Notes: generated by a model from the sequence alone, not told the origin. A stretch of 64,000 nt of DNA from Heliocidaris erythrogramma (GCA_025617745.1 CM046858.1:36411119-36475118); one strand, 5' to 3'; positions 31,901 through 35,767 are shown, counted from the first letter of the stretch. Translations and numbers: made by a program.

Positions 31901-32570
31901 GGGAGAAGAGGAAAGAAGGGAAATGTGAGTTTACTACTGCCAACATGAAGGGCATGAATCCAAAGATACCTCAACAAAACAACTTCAGTGACTGTGGGCT
32001 TTATGTCTGCCAGTACGTAGAGACATTCTTTGAGGTAAGAACAAAGCTTAATTATGGTCCATCTCCAAGCATATACTTAATTTCGTACAAATTTTCATCG
32101 GGTAATATATTTGCTTCATGCTTTATTTCCTTAAGTTTAAATAGAGATAAAGGGTTTGGGGCGTAGCTTGCGATTGGGTTATAGGTTGGATTTACATGTA
32201 CAGTGAGGGATAGGGTTTAGTATAATGGTTGGTCCAGAATTGAAGTTAGGAGTTCAGTTTGTGGTAGAAACTATTTTTGCTGGAGCATCATATAAATTAT
32301 AATTTAAATGAATAATGAAAATGATATAAAAGTTGTTTGTCTATTGATATGAATTATTTATTATGAGAAATCATGTGGTATTATAGCACTATGCACAAAT
32401 TATTATATCTATTATCATATACCTTGCTCTTGCAGAAGCCTATAAGGAACTACCACTCACCGATGAGAGGGCTCCAGAATTGGTTTCCGGAGGAGGTTGT
32501 TGCCAAGAAGCGCCAAGAAATCTGCACCGCCATCCAGGAGCTTCATGAGGCATACAAAGTAAGGAGGTGA
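1832..32570 (+). CDS. SENP6/SENP7-like: SENP6/SENP7-like SUMO protease gene (21 visible exons, 5' end missing)
   Basis: This is a C48 (Ulp1/SENP) cysteine protease that trims poly-SUMO chains, probably in the nucleus. Exons with GT-AG borders and compatible phases are 1832-1952, 2411-2507, 4742-4893, 6349-6540, 6871-6948, 7902-8182, 9195-9292, 10024-10635, 11525-11608, 14791-14855, 15700-15910, 17312-17494, 18069-18188, 22740-22989, 24151-24270, 25166-25387, 28139-28769, 29892-30055, 30706-30774, 31884-32034 and 32436-32570. Together they give about 1345 residues. Order of domains: disordered Ser/Thr-rich N part with an RG box, a Cys4 knuckle and a SUMO-interacting motif, a PH-like pre-catalytic domain, then the split protease domain (YPPPP and [15 protein letters not shown] entry motif, [15 protein letters not shown]). 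The long insert between His and Asp is the mark of SENP6/7 rather than SENP1/2/3/5. Exon 1832 opens with two bases of a codon, so at least one more upstream exon exists. I see one frame break, in exon 10024-10635. Confidence 0.92.
2411..2507 (+). CDS. SENP6/SENP7-like: SENP6/7-like exon
   Basis: Preceded by CCTTGTAG and followed by GTAAAG. The first base completes the Asp codon begun in the previous exon, then [17 protein letters not shown] follows. EEVEVVS could act as a weak SUMO-interacting motif (acidic residues next to V-x-V-V), but this is only a pattern match. Confidence 0.65.
2566..3296 (+). mobile_element. Repeat family A, copy 1, with a nested MITE
   Basis: Ends AAGTTGAGTTCT and AGAACTCAACCTT. 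Shared family blocks: CTGTCTCAAATTGGGAAAGG at the left, GGCATTTGAAGAGCAATCC and TTCCAAATTGACATAA at the right. Related copies lie at 16672-17037, 23719-24023 and 39936-40810. A different element is inserted at 2689-3088. Confidence 0.75.
2689..3088. mobile_element. MITE nested in repeat family A copy 1
   Basis: AAATTCTCGCTACCTCAAAT and its near complement ATTTGGGGTAGCGAGAATTT are the ends. It interrupts family A between AAAAGTGAC and the GCACATGCACT block that is contiguous in copy 2. Confidence 0.75.
3358..3481. mobile_element. Short MITE, 17-base inverted ends
   Basis: TTACCATAATTCTGTAA and TTACAGAATTATGGTAA are exact complements; 124 bases of AT-rich interior. Confidence 0.75.
3683..3860 (+). 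mobile_element. tRNA-derived SINE fragment
   Basis: Head GAGGTGGTGTTGTCGAATGG with B box GGGTTCAAGTCCC at about 3731-3743, and the family body CACGTTAATCTACATTTG. The tail is lost. Same family as 54572-54927 but more diverged, hence older. Confidence 0.7.
4356..4495. mobile_element. Pogo/Tigger-like MITE, copy 1
   Basis: TACAGTCAAACTTGCTTTAG at the left, CAGGTTTAACTGTA at the right; TA target likely. Interior TAAAGACCACCTGCTCTTAA. Same family at 22515-22674 and 43000-43196. Confidence 0.78.
4742..4893 (+). CDS. SENP6/SENP7-like: SENP6/7-like exon
   Basis: Acceptor TTTTTTCTCCAG, donor GTTGGT (weak at position +3). It encodes a Lys/Ser-rich basic linker beginning [19 protein letters not shown] and ends with two bases (AG) completed to Ser by the next exon. 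Confidence 0.65.
5174..5894. mobile_element. Non-autonomous element, GGGCAATTCC ends
   Basis: GGGCAATTCCATGATTA and TAATCATGGAATTGCCC are exact inverted ends 721 bases apart. The interior contains GTAACGTTACTAA and a looser copy of it (GTAACGTGACTAC). No ORF of note. Confidence 0.72.
6088..6228. mobile_element. Foldback MITE (GTTTCATAAA ends) with shared core
   Basis: GGTCCCGTTTCATAAA and TTTATGAAACTGGGCC are the arms. The interior, read on the minus strand, has ATAAGCTACTGAAATCCTTG followed by CATCTGATTGG, which also forms the core of the otherwise different element 11101-11238. Confidence 0.8.
6231..6288. mobile_element. 58-base palindromic mini-element
   Basis: GGGCCCTCTTGCATAAAAAG pairs with TGTTTATGCAAGAGGGCTC; almost the whole unit is hairpin. 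It abuts the preceding foldback with only two bases between. Confidence 0.75.
6349..6540 (+). CDS. SENP6/SENP7-like: SENP6/7-like exon with RG-rich box
   Basis: Acceptor CATTTTAG, donor GTAAGA. After [20 protein letters not shown] it encodes an Arg-Gly run (seven RG pairs at about 6427-6471, then a second shorter RG patch). RG boxes commonly bind RNA or are targets of arginine methyltransferases. I do not know an RG box in vertebrate SENP6/7, so this may be lineage specific. The reverse strand is also open here only because of the repetitive purine composition. Confidence 0.7.
6871..6948 (+). CDS. SENP6/SENP7-like: SENP6/7-like short exon
   Basis: A 78-base exon after a TG-rich tract ending GGTTTTCTAG, donor GTTAGA. 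It continues the RG exon with [19 protein letters not shown]; phase fits on both sides (the GG left over from the previous exon gives Gly). Small, low-complexity, supported only by phase and borders. Confidence 0.55.
7023..7290. mobile_element. TA-flanked MITE with TTTCGCGAA interior
   Basis: TACTCTATATGCTATATATT at the left and TATAGCGCATACAGTA at the right; interior TTTTCGCGAATTTCGC. Related in style to 8474-8661. Confidence 0.6.
7672..7880. mobile_element. MITE with GGCCCGTATTCACGAA ends
   Basis: GGCCCGTATTCACGAAAGAG and TTTGTGAATTCGGGCCC are inverted; interior has GGTTTAAACCATG, GCGTAAATAAGCGCA and CCCATGCACG. Truncated relatives at 44588-44766 and 48781-48920. It ends about 20 bases before SENP exon 7902. 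Confidence 0.8.
7902..8182 (+). CDS. SENP6/SENP7-like: SENP6/7-like exon, Thr/Ser-rich linker
   Basis: Acceptor TTTTTATGTAG, donor GTATGT. 281 bases encoding a Thr/Ser/Asn-rich disordered segment ([18 protein letters not shown] onward) ending ATATESKKE. It directly follows a foldback MITE that ends at 7880, only about 20 bases before the exon. Confidence 0.65.
8474..8661. mobile_element. TACTRTAAAAC MITE
   Basis: TACTATAAAACCAGAAATGT at the left, TTTCTGGATTTGCAGTA at the right, with CATGAAACTTTCG and GCGAAAGTTTC inside. Relatives at 15240-15376 and 25971-26148. Confidence 0.72.
9195..9292 (+). CDS. SENP6/SENP7-like: SENP6/7-like exon
   Basis: Acceptor TTATTGCAG, donor GTAACT. Encodes [20 protein letters not shown] and ends in phase 0 with SPKEPL. 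Ser-rich, disordered. Confidence 0.65.
9772..9889. mobile_element. Tc1/mariner-type MITE
   Basis: TACAGTGCCTCAAAAA and TTTTTGGATGCACTGTA at the ends, TA target. 118 bases. Confidence 0.72.
10024..10635 (+). CDS. SENP6/SENP7-like: SENP6/7-like exon with Cys4 knuckle; contains a frame break
   Basis: Acceptor CTTCCTGTAG, donor GTGAGT. It opens with [17 protein letters not shown] followed by TFC: a C-x2-C-x9-C-x2-C spacing typical of a zinc knuckle or ribbon, then a basic patch ([11 protein letters not shown]). The first frame stays open to a stop near 10312. The reading then has to move to another frame to continue as [17 protein letters not shown] and reach the donor with the right phase. Exon length is 612, whereas the phases of its neighbours require length 1 mod 3, so one base appears to be missing; the GGG run near 10288-10291 is the likeliest place. 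I could not find a convincing small intron (the possible ones are 28 to 57 bases). A sequencing or assembly slip is more likely than a real break, because every later exon keeps its frame. Confidence 0.7.
11101..11238. mobile_element. Foldback MITE with 39-base perfect arms
   Basis: GGGGAGCGTTTCATCAAGCG onward to 11139 is repeated as an exact complement at 11200-11238. The core carries ATAAGCTACTGAAATCCTTG and CATCTGATTGG. Perfect arms suggest a young insertion. Confidence 0.88.
11525..11608 (+). CDS. SENP6/SENP7-like: SENP6/7-like exon with SUMO-interacting motif
   Basis: Acceptor TTCACCTGCAG, donor GTAAAA. Encodes [14 protein letters not shown]: a hydrophobic I-V-L-I core followed by phospho-type Ser-Asp-Ser and a run of acidic residues, a textbook type SUMO-interacting motif. 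SENP6 and SENP7 carry several such motifs, which let them grip SUMO2/3 chains. Confidence 0.8.
11708..11908. mobile_element. Foldback MITE (GGGGGGTGTTTCAC family), right end lost
   Basis: Begins GGGGGGTGTTTCACAAAAGT, shares GCACGCATCCCCTAAGCACG and GTGATGCGTAATA with 24842-25043, and fades after AACTAAACTC. Confidence 0.7.
12240..14015. repeat. Complex repeat block with long direct repeats
   Basis: Blocks at about 12400-12535 and 13880-14015 share TTTTTCAAG(A/G)TCATCAG, GTGACGTCATCCAG(A/G)CGCC, ATTTTGTGAAA/ATTTTGTAAAG and an ATCGT..TATCTTC stretch. Between them CGCGCACGTACGCGCGCG-type tracts, several TGACGTCATC motifs and the tRNA-like module at 13537 occur. An exact dyad GTGATCTGTCG.TAG.CGACAGATCAC starts the block. 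I read it as an old non-autonomous repeat, family unknown. Confidence 0.6.
13537..13618 (+). mobile_element. tRNA-like module with poly(T)
   Basis: GGTTCGATCCCC at about 13578 is a strict B box, preceded by TTGGTCAAAGCACTTGACTC (D-arm and anticodon-arm like) and followed by GGTGGGTCC and a run of 16 T. The acceptor 5' strand does not pair well, so this is a tRNA-derived SINE piece and not a tRNA gene. Confidence 0.55.
14050..14335. repeat. ATC/ATT trinucleotide microsatellite
   Basis: About 285 bases of imperfect (ATC)n and (ATT)n with short reversals to (GAT)n. Both strands are open through it only because the trinucleotides contain no stop in some frames. Confidence 0.95.
14688..14790. repeat. 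TC-rich simple repeat before a SENP exon
   Basis: CTCTCT and TTTTTCTC repeats with a short TATATATA core, directly upstream of exon 14791, where they serve as polypyrimidine tract. Confidence 0.9.
14791..14855 (+). CDS. SENP6/SENP7-like: SENP6/7-like short exon
   Basis: 65 bases after a long TC-rich tract (14688-14788) that doubles as the polypyrimidine tract; donor GTAAGA. Encodes [19 protein letters not shown] and RDQ, phase correct on both sides. Confidence 0.7.
14935..15232. other. GC-rich unidentified block in a SENP intron
   Basis: This 300-base block is much richer in CpG than the intron around it and is open on both strands. It contains GCGGCCGTGGGG, AACGCGTCCGTCGGACTGC and GCCCGGCGACCAG. 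It has sharp edges, but I found no inverted ends or promoter boxes. It may be a repeat head of unknown origin. Confidence 0.4.
15240..15376. mobile_element. TACTRTAAAAC MITE, partial
   Basis: Carries AATTTCGCGATTGG, GTGAAAGCTTCTTGCTGTGA and ends TTTCTGGTTTTATACTA. The left terminus is degraded. Confidence 0.62.
15700..15910 (+). CDS. SENP6/SENP7-like: SENP6/7-like exon, start of PH-like region
   Basis: Acceptor TTGTATTTACAG, donor GTAAGT. Encodes [13 protein letters not shown] then a conserved-looking beta-rich part ([30 protein letters not shown]) that resembles the PH-like domain located before the catalytic domain in SENP6/7. Confidence 0.8.
16448..16489 (+). repeat. Poly(T)-poly(G) junction
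   Basis: About 28 T followed directly by about 11 G. Comparable T-to-G steps occur at 2084-2105 and 59167-59203, and the complement (C run then A run) at 44972-44996. Confidence 0.9.
16672..17037 (+). mobile_element. Repeat family A, copy 2 (no large nested insert)
   Basis: Carries AAGTTGAGTTGGTCATGAGA at the left, GGGAAAGGTTGATTAT, GCATTTGAAGAGCAATCC and ends AGAACTCGACCTT. Length 366, the closest to a plain copy of the family. Confidence 0.75.
17312..17494 (+). CDS. SENP6/SENP7-like: SENP6/7-like exon, PH-like region continued
   Basis: Acceptor TATCTCTGCAG, donor GTATGT. Encodes [33 protein letters not shown] and [19 protein letters not shown]. Beta strands plus a terminal helix fit the second half of the PH-like domain of this family. 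Confidence 0.82.
18069..18188 (+). CDS. SENP6/SENP7-like: SENP6/7-like exon
   Basis: Acceptor TCTTTTTGCCAG, donor GTAAGT. Encodes [17 protein letters not shown] and a helix [17 protein letters not shown]. Links the PH-like domain to the protease entry. The next intron, 4.5 kb, holds a hAT element, a foldback element and the reverse-strand MADF gene. Confidence 0.8.
18237..18307. mobile_element. 71-base deletion derivative of the TAGACC MITE
   Basis: TAGACCGCTTCTATAATGTA at the left and TACATTACCAAAGCGGTCTA at the right match the ends of 40513-40753, but the interior is nearly gone. Confidence 0.75.
18860..19656. mobile_element. hAT non-autonomous element with perfect 8-base target duplication
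   Basis: Ends TAGGGCTGGGA (18860) and TCCCACCCCTA (to 19656) are inverted and typical of hAT. The eight bases CTGATTAG occur immediately on both sides (18852-18859 and 19657-19664). The ends continue with CCCGGG/TTCGGG-rich subterminal sequence. No transposase remains in the 797 bases. Confidence 0.88.
19747..19992. mobile_element. Foldback MITE, arms about 105 bases
   Basis: GGGGTTGGTGTCACTAAAC at 19747 and GTTTAGTGACGCCAGCCCC ending at 19992 begin two arms that pair for about 105 bases (TTTTCTAGTTAATTTAGAAT, TGATATTTGG). Transcribed within the SENP intron it would form a long hairpin. Confidence 0.85.
20609..21938 (-). CDS. MADF-type DNA-binding protein nested in a SENP intron (one frameshift)
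   Basis: The minus strand is open from the ATG at 21936-21938 to a stop at 20994 (314 residues), and a shifted frame continues to a stop at 20609. Residues 1-80 are Ala/Pro-rich. Residues 82-172 form a MADF/Myb-SANT-like helix-turn-helix domain ([36 protein letters not shown]). A Gln/Pro-rich repeat (LQPATLQP) and a coiled stretch follow. The downstream frame, [16 protein letters not shown] to [18 protein letters not shown], looks like the natural C-terminus, so one small indel near 21010-21020 separates them, giving a protein of about 440 residues. There are no introns. Such proteins are common as accessory genes of PIF/Harbinger-like transposons and as domesticated copies; I see no transposase partner or clear terminal repeats. 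GC content is well above the surrounding intron, which suggests an inserted gene. Confidence 0.75.
22019..22030 (-). promoter_or_regulatory. TATA box of the intronic MADF gene
   Basis: On the minus strand the sequence AGTATATATAGCGC lies about 85 bases upstream of the MADF start codon, leaving room for a transcription start near 21990 and a short leader. A compact TATA-type promoter directly in front of an intronless ORF supports independent transcription. This is inferred from sequence only. Confidence 0.5.
22046..22091. repeat. Perfect 19-base inverted repeat upstream of the MADF gene
   Basis: ACGGGTGCGGCATGTGCGC at 22046-22064 is repeated as its exact reverse complement at 22073-22091, with an 8-base spacer. 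It lies just upstream of the TATA box. It could be a cruciform, an operator-like dyad for a protein dimer, or a subterminal transposase site. Confidence 0.85.
22515..22674. mobile_element. Pogo/Tigger-like MITE, copy 2
   Basis: Interior AAGACCACCTGCTCATAAGG and right end CAGGTTTCACTGTA. The left terminus is truncated. It lies 65 bases before SENP exon 22740. Confidence 0.72.
22740..22989 (+). CDS. SENP6/SENP7-like: SENP6/7-like exon
   Basis: Acceptor TTTCTCTCTCAG, donor GTAAGT. Encodes a basic, Thr-rich linker ([31 protein letters not shown]) leading into the protease. KAVILTRS and the flanks lack strong acidic residues, so I do not call a second SIM. Confidence 0.75.
23203..23490. mobile_element. 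Foldback MITE with long CCCCGGGG-bearing arms
   Basis: ATATGATGCACCACGCGTTA at 23203 pairs with TAACACGTGGTGCATCATAT ending at 23490; the arms run about 85 bases and include TACCCCGGGGTA. Also AAATAAAATG(C/G)CGTTC occurs twice as an internal direct repeat. Confidence 0.85.
23719..24023 (-). mobile_element. Repeat family A, copy 3
   Basis: Reverse orientation of the family: AAGGTTCAGTTCTGGGAAAG at the left, GGATTGCTCCTGAAATGCCC, CAACCTTTCCCAATTGCTTT and GACTTTATCTTG at the right. It lacks the inserts seen in copy 4 and so shows the empty site. Confidence 0.75.
24151..24270 (+). CDS. SENP6/SENP7-like: SENP6/7-like exon, protease domain entry
   Basis: Acceptor TTGTCATTGCAG, donor GTAAGT. Encodes [16 protein letters not shown] and [18 protein letters not shown]. 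The YPPPP ... GGI and [11 protein letters not shown] strings are hallmark residues of the SENP6/7 catalytic domain N-lobe that contacts SUMO. Confidence 0.95.
24684..24709 (+). repeat. 26-base intronic copy of SENP catalytic exon sequence
   Basis: The intron carries an exact 26-base copy of exon positions 25177-25202 (starts TGGAGAAACTGAG, ends TTGACCGG), 493 bases upstream of the source. Similarity stops abruptly on both sides. It has no splice acceptor of its own and would not be spliced in. Confidence 0.85.
24842..25043. mobile_element. Foldback MITE (GGGGGGTGTTTCAC ends)
   Basis: GGGGGGTGTTTCACAAAGAG at the left and CTCTTAGTGAAACACCCCCC at the right; interior CGCGCATCCCCTGAGCATGA, GTGATGCGTCATA. 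A second copy is at 11708-11908. Confidence 0.82.
25045..25105 (-). mobile_element. SINE body fragment
   Basis: The stretch GGTACCCATTTACACCTGGG, then GAGTGGCAAATGTAGATTGA and TCTTGCCAAAGGACG, matches the body of the SINE at 54572-54927 in the same strand. Only about 60 bases remain, abutting a foldback MITE that ends at 25043. Confidence 0.7.
25166..25387 (+). CDS. SENP6/SENP7-like: SENP6/7-like exon, protease domain
   Basis: Acceptor TTTTATCAG, donor GTGAGT. Encodes [46 protein letters not shown] and IIIPIND. The F-Y-K-R-L and R-H-V-x-I-F-x-K-D-F-I-I-P motifs match the C48 fold just before the catalytic His. A 26-base exact copy of 25177-25202 lies in the preceding intron at 24684-24709. 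Confidence 0.95.
25590..25780. mobile_element. Partial MITE of the pogo-like type
   Basis: Right end AATTTTGACTGTA; interior repeats GGTGGCCGCTATA, GTGACCGCTATATGAA and GGCTGCTATAGACAGG. The left end is not clear. Confidence 0.45.
25971..26148. mobile_element. TACTRTAAAAC MITE
   Basis: TACTGTAAAACTAGAAACAT and TTCTTGTTTTACAGTA ends, interior GCGAAAGTTTCATGC. The best preserved copy of the three. Confidence 0.75.
26439..27692 (+). mobile_element. hAT-like element with transposase N-terminal fragment
   Basis: Inverted ends CAGAGCTGCCAACC and GGTTGGCAGCTCTG; the six bases GAAATT flank both directly (26433-26438 and 27693-27698). Inside, the plus strand frame 26757-27170 contains [19 protein letters not shown] and a C-x-C pair (FAFCMCK), resembling the start of a BED-type zinc finger as found at the N-terminus of hAT transposases; the catalytic part is absent. 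1254 bases, in the SENP intron before exon 28139. Confidence 0.7.
28139..28769 (+). CDS. SENP6/SENP7-like: SENP6/7-like exon with catalytic His and Ser/Pro-rich insert
   Basis: Acceptor TTCAACTTAG, donor GTAATT. The junction gives [13 protein letters not shown]; the His of the AHW motif is the catalytic base. The exon then runs about 195 residues of Ser, Pro, Thr, Ala and Asn with short reiterations ([18 protein letters not shown]), followed by acidic patches ([18 protein letters not shown]). This is the loop that splits the catalytic domain in SENP6/7, and its position between His and Asp is diagnostic. Confidence 0.92.
29432..29730. mobile_element. Non-autonomous element with 24-base perfect inverted ends
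   Basis: ATCCACTGACCTCTACCACC TGGA and its exact complement ending at 29730. The interior is GC-rich with CGCGCA motifs and a tandem CATGCGGACGC pair at about 29553-29579. A plus strand open frame exists (29463-29702) but has no family resemblance. Confidence 0.8.
29892..30055 (+). CDS. SENP6/SENP7-like: SENP6/7-like exon, insert end
   Basis: Acceptor TTTCTGTATAG, donor GTAAGT. Encodes [19 protein letters not shown] and then [19 protein letters not shown], returning from the disordered insert to the folded domain. Confidence 0.8.
30706..30774 (+). CDS. SENP6/SENP7-like: SENP6/7-like exon with catalytic Asp
   Basis: Acceptor TTACAATATCAG, donor GTGAGT. Encodes [20 protein letters not shown] and KLRE. 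The Asp of FDS is the catalytic triad Asp, followed by the usual Gly-Pro turn and helix. Confidence 0.93.
31047..31779 (+). mobile_element. TTAA-flanked (piggyBac-like) non-autonomous element, copy 1
   Basis: Ends CCCTAATAGAGCCGGG and CCCGGGCCTATTAGGG, each bordered by TTAA (31043-31046 and 31780-31783). TTAA duplication with CCC ends fits piggyBac. 733 bases, no coding capacity, in the SENP intron between the Asp and Cys exons. Confidence 0.85.
31884..32034 (+). CDS. SENP6/SENP7-like: SENP6/7-like exon with catalytic Cys
   Basis: Acceptor TTTGATACAG, donor GTAAGA. Encodes [35 protein letters not shown] and [12 protein letters not shown]. The Q of PQQNN (oxyanion hole) and the C of SDCG (nucleophile) are both present, so the triad is complete and the enzyme is predicted to be active. 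Confidence 0.95.
32436..32570 (+). CDS. SENP6/SENP7-like: SENP6/7-like terminal exon
   Basis: Acceptor TGCTCTTGCAG; stop TGA at 32568-32570. Encodes [18 protein letters not shown] and [20 protein letters not shown], then YKVRR. This is the usual C-terminal helix of the SENP6/7 domain (the NWFP motif matches). The last 50 bases of this exon are the founder of the tandem array that follows. Confidence 0.92.
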   Translation, partial: KPIRNYHSPMRGLQNWFPEEVVAKKRQEICTAIQELHEAYKVRR

Positions 32571-33260
32571 CATGACTCGAGGGTACCCTGGGCCTCCTGG
32601 GGACCAGGGAAAGTAACCCCACCATAACCAAGATGCCATCCACTTTTATACATGGTAAGATCTGTACAGCCATCCAGGAGATCCGCTGGTAAGGAGGTGA
32701 CACGGCTCAAGGGTACCCTAGACCTCTCGGGAACCAGGGAAAGCAACCCATACGTAACCGAGACACTATGGATTTTTGTAAACGGTGAAATCTACAGTGC
32801 CATCCAGGACCTGGAAGCGGAATACAAAGCAAGGTGGTGCCATGACCAAGGGTACCTTGGGCCTCTGGGGAACCAGGGAAAGTAACCCCACCATAACCAA
32901 GATGCAATTGACTTTTATACATGTTAAGATCTGTACAGCCATCCAGGAGGCCCGATGGTAAGGAGGTGACACGGCTCAAGGGTACCCTAGACCTCTCGGG
33001 AACCGGGGAAAGCAACCCATACGTAACCGAGACACTATGGATTTTTGTACACGGTGAAATCTACAGTGCCATCCAGGACCTGGAAGCGGAATACAAAGCA
33101 AGGTGGTGCCATGACCAAGGGTACCTTGGGCCTCTGGGGAACCAGGGAAAGTAACCCCACCATAACCAAGATGCAATTGACTTTTATACATGGTAAGATC
33201 TGTACAGCCATCCAGGAGCTGCAGGAGACGTACAAAGCAAAGAGGCAGCATGATTGATGG
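32519..33260 (+). repeat. Tandem array derived from the SENP terminal exon and 3' flank
   Basis: The block CATCCAGGAG/C recurs at 32531, 32671, 32801, 32940, 33070 and 33209: spacings 140, 130, 139, 130, 139. Units therefore alternate between two types, and the higher-order period is exactly 269 (32671 to 32940 to 33209, and 32801 to 33070). The first unit is the coding 3' end of the last SENP exon; the later ones keep a recognisable version of its peptide ([14 protein letters not shown] versus EIYSAIQDLEAEYK) and of the flank (GGTACC, ACCAGGGAAAG, CCATAACCAAGATG). The two 269-base dimers are nearly identical, which points to recent unequal exchange. Confidence 0.9.
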
Positions 33261-33724
33261 GCACCCTGGGCCTCTCAGGAAAATGGGAAACCAACCCATA
33301 CATGATCAAGATGTCATGGACTTTTACATACAGTATTTTCTGCATAGGGTACTGATACAGCTTTAATATTTAGCACAACTAGGGTGTCTATGCTATTTCT
33401 TTATACATGCAACTAAAGCATCTTTGTGTGATAAGCAACCTTTGGTCACAATCAGATTTCCTTTGTTAAGATGGGAAAGGAAATGAATGCACGTATATGT
33501 ATATCTTTTTTTAAAAAACATTTTATATTGTAGGATGATTATTACTTGGCACTGTGGATGGTTGCCATTAACATTGAATTCTTATTGTGATTTCAATTTA
33601 AATATTCTGTCGAAAAGATTTAAACTTTATGTTGTGGGTAGCAGGCCACTTGCTCATCTGAACTTTAAAACCTCCCCACACCCCTCCTCCGGTTAAATCA
33701 GATATCAAAACATTGCCTGTAAGG

Positions 33725-34009
33725 AAAAGTAGTTAATAGAGGAGATACTTACTTATGCCCGTCACTCCTCCAGGAGCATAGGCCGCTAAGAACAGTCCGC
33801 CAGATTCCTCGGTCCTGGGCTGCCCTCTCTAACTGTTCCCAGGTGTGTCCCATCTTCTTGCTGTCTGCCTCAAGGTCGCGTCGCCAGGTGTTTTCCGTCT
33901 TCCTTGGCCGGCCTCTTTTCCGTCTTCCTTGGGGATTCACGTCCTCTTGATGAGGGCCCTTCCTCTCCCAGGGTAAAGGTTTTTTGGTCTGTTCTTAGCG
34001 TTTCTGTAA

Positions 34010-34046
<37 letters not shown>

Positions 34047-34135
34047 GGGATGGGGTTGTTAACCCCATGCCCAACCCTCCTCCTTCATCCGGGCTTGGGA
34101 CCGGCTGTCTATTTCCCAAAGGATACATCCAGGCG
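33725..34135 (-). mobile_element. Internally deleted LINE (RTE-like) remnant
   Basis: On the minus strand NPQGRRKRGRPRKTENTWRR, DLEADSKKMGHTWEQLERAA and QDRGIWRTVLSGL form the familiar C-terminal tail of an endonuclease-reverse transcriptase ORF2, ending with a stop at 33749. The upstream part holds a leader-type segment (GGGGTTAACAACCCCATCCC, then an A run of about 29, then CTGTTACAGAAACGC) normally found near the 5' end of such elements. The whole middle of the element is missing, so the copy is a deletion derivative. Confidence 0.75.
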
Positions 34136-35006
34136 GAGTTAGAGGATATACGTGTACCCTGAAATGACTACTATGCACAATGATCTCTGAACAAGACAAT
34201 TTACATTTCACCTGTTCTTCAACTACCACCACTGTCTGTTATGGGGTTTGAAGTTATTAGTCCATATTAAAAGATTGTTTGAATCACAATGTACTTGTGA
34301 TTGAATATGAGTTTTTATCATTTGGAGATCCTGAAAGTGATTGCAGTATACAGTGTATCTGATAATTTGGTAACATAGATCTTAAAGGTACTTTGTATTT
34401 TTATGACATGGTTGTTAAATCAGTTGAAATTGTTTATTTCTTTATCTTAAAAGGTAGAAACATCATTGCCTTTAAAAGTTTAAAAGACTATGATCAGTAT
34501 TTAGCAAGGTCAGCATTAATGTTCATTATCAATAAAAATAATATTTGCATTGCAAATTTTGCAATATTTACAAATGAAAGGTAAAGAGGACCTTTACTAC
34601 TTCCTTCGGAAAGCAAAGCATTGCTTCAATTTCTAATTTCTTTTTCGATGAGGTCCATTGAGATACGAAACACGTAATATATGTTCCTTAAAGATGACAG
34701 ATTTACATTCAGATATTTTTGCATAGTGTGATTATTCATTTATTTACGGTGGTGCGATTAAGGAGTATTAATTCGTTTTTACACGTCCAACAGCCTGGCT
34801 GATTTATAGCGATGTGCAGTAGAGACTACACATGTTCAGTACAGTCAGTATGCAAATATTATTTTACAGGGTTTCTAGATGTAGGCTACGGGTAGAGGAG
34901 TTTGTGAGAGTGCAGAGAATCTAAAGGTGCTCTTTCAAGGCCCATAGTGTTGAGAAATTAGCATTGTCTTGTAAACTCACTTAATTAAGAGTGTACATTG
35001 TATTAA

Positions 35007-35767
35007 CCCTAATAGGCCCGGGGGGGGGGGGGGGGGGGGGATACCGCCCCCCCTCGACGTTTCGGGTAATATGTTCGCATCGCAAAAAGCAGTCACCACG
35101 CCCCTTCACTACTTTTTTCTTTCAAGTCTTGCGCAACTTTTGAGACCAAATTTGTGATGTCCGCGCGTGCGGTTCCGGATTTACGCAACATTTCGTAAGT
35201 GCATGTCAGACCCAAAATTGCTCAAAAACGTGATTTCGTGTACAAATCCAATGCAAATTGTGTTTCCAGCTAAAATTCATAAATATTTCATTATTTTTAC
35301 TTTTACTGTTTAAAAACAATTAATTTTATGTTGTTTATGATTAAAATAGTGTCGCCGACGAATTCCATCGAAAAAACGATAAAAAACAAAAAGTCGAAAA
35401 ACAAAGAAATACATAAGAAATTAAAAAAACAATAAAATACATAAGAAAGGATTTTACCGAATTTTTTTTTTGGTTTATTTGATCAGAATCTGACAAAGGG
35501 TCTCTATACAAAAAATTAGCAGTTTTGGGGCTTTATTTAATTAATTAGAGCAAACCATTAATTTTATGCATAAATTAGCATAATTAATTAGTTGTGACAT
35601 TTTTCAGAGAAATTGACTATACAGTTTTGTAGATTACGTGGTCGGCGACGTGTGTGCCGATTTTCGTTGCGAATGCGCGGTGGACGGCCGAGATCTTAGG
35701 GGGGGGGCGGAATCAGCCCCCCCCCCCCGGCTGTGAGATGGGTCTAAATAACCCGGCTCTATTAGGG
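35007..35767 (-). mobile_element. TTAA-flanked (piggyBac-like) non-autonomous element, copy 2
   Basis: The same element in opposite orientation, flanked by TTAA (35003-35006 and 35768-35771). The two copies are nearly identical along their length (I estimate above 95 percent from the compared stretches), differing mainly in G/C run lengths and a few substitutions, so they moved recently. Confidence 0.88.

Noticed and set aside
32652-33154. Two near-identical 77-codon frames after SENP
   Set aside because: Products of the tandem array; not separate genes.
32519-33260. CRISPR-like array
   Set aside because: The spaced repeats are long diverged copies of exon and 3' flank, with no short identical repeats or unique spacers; the genome is eukaryotic.
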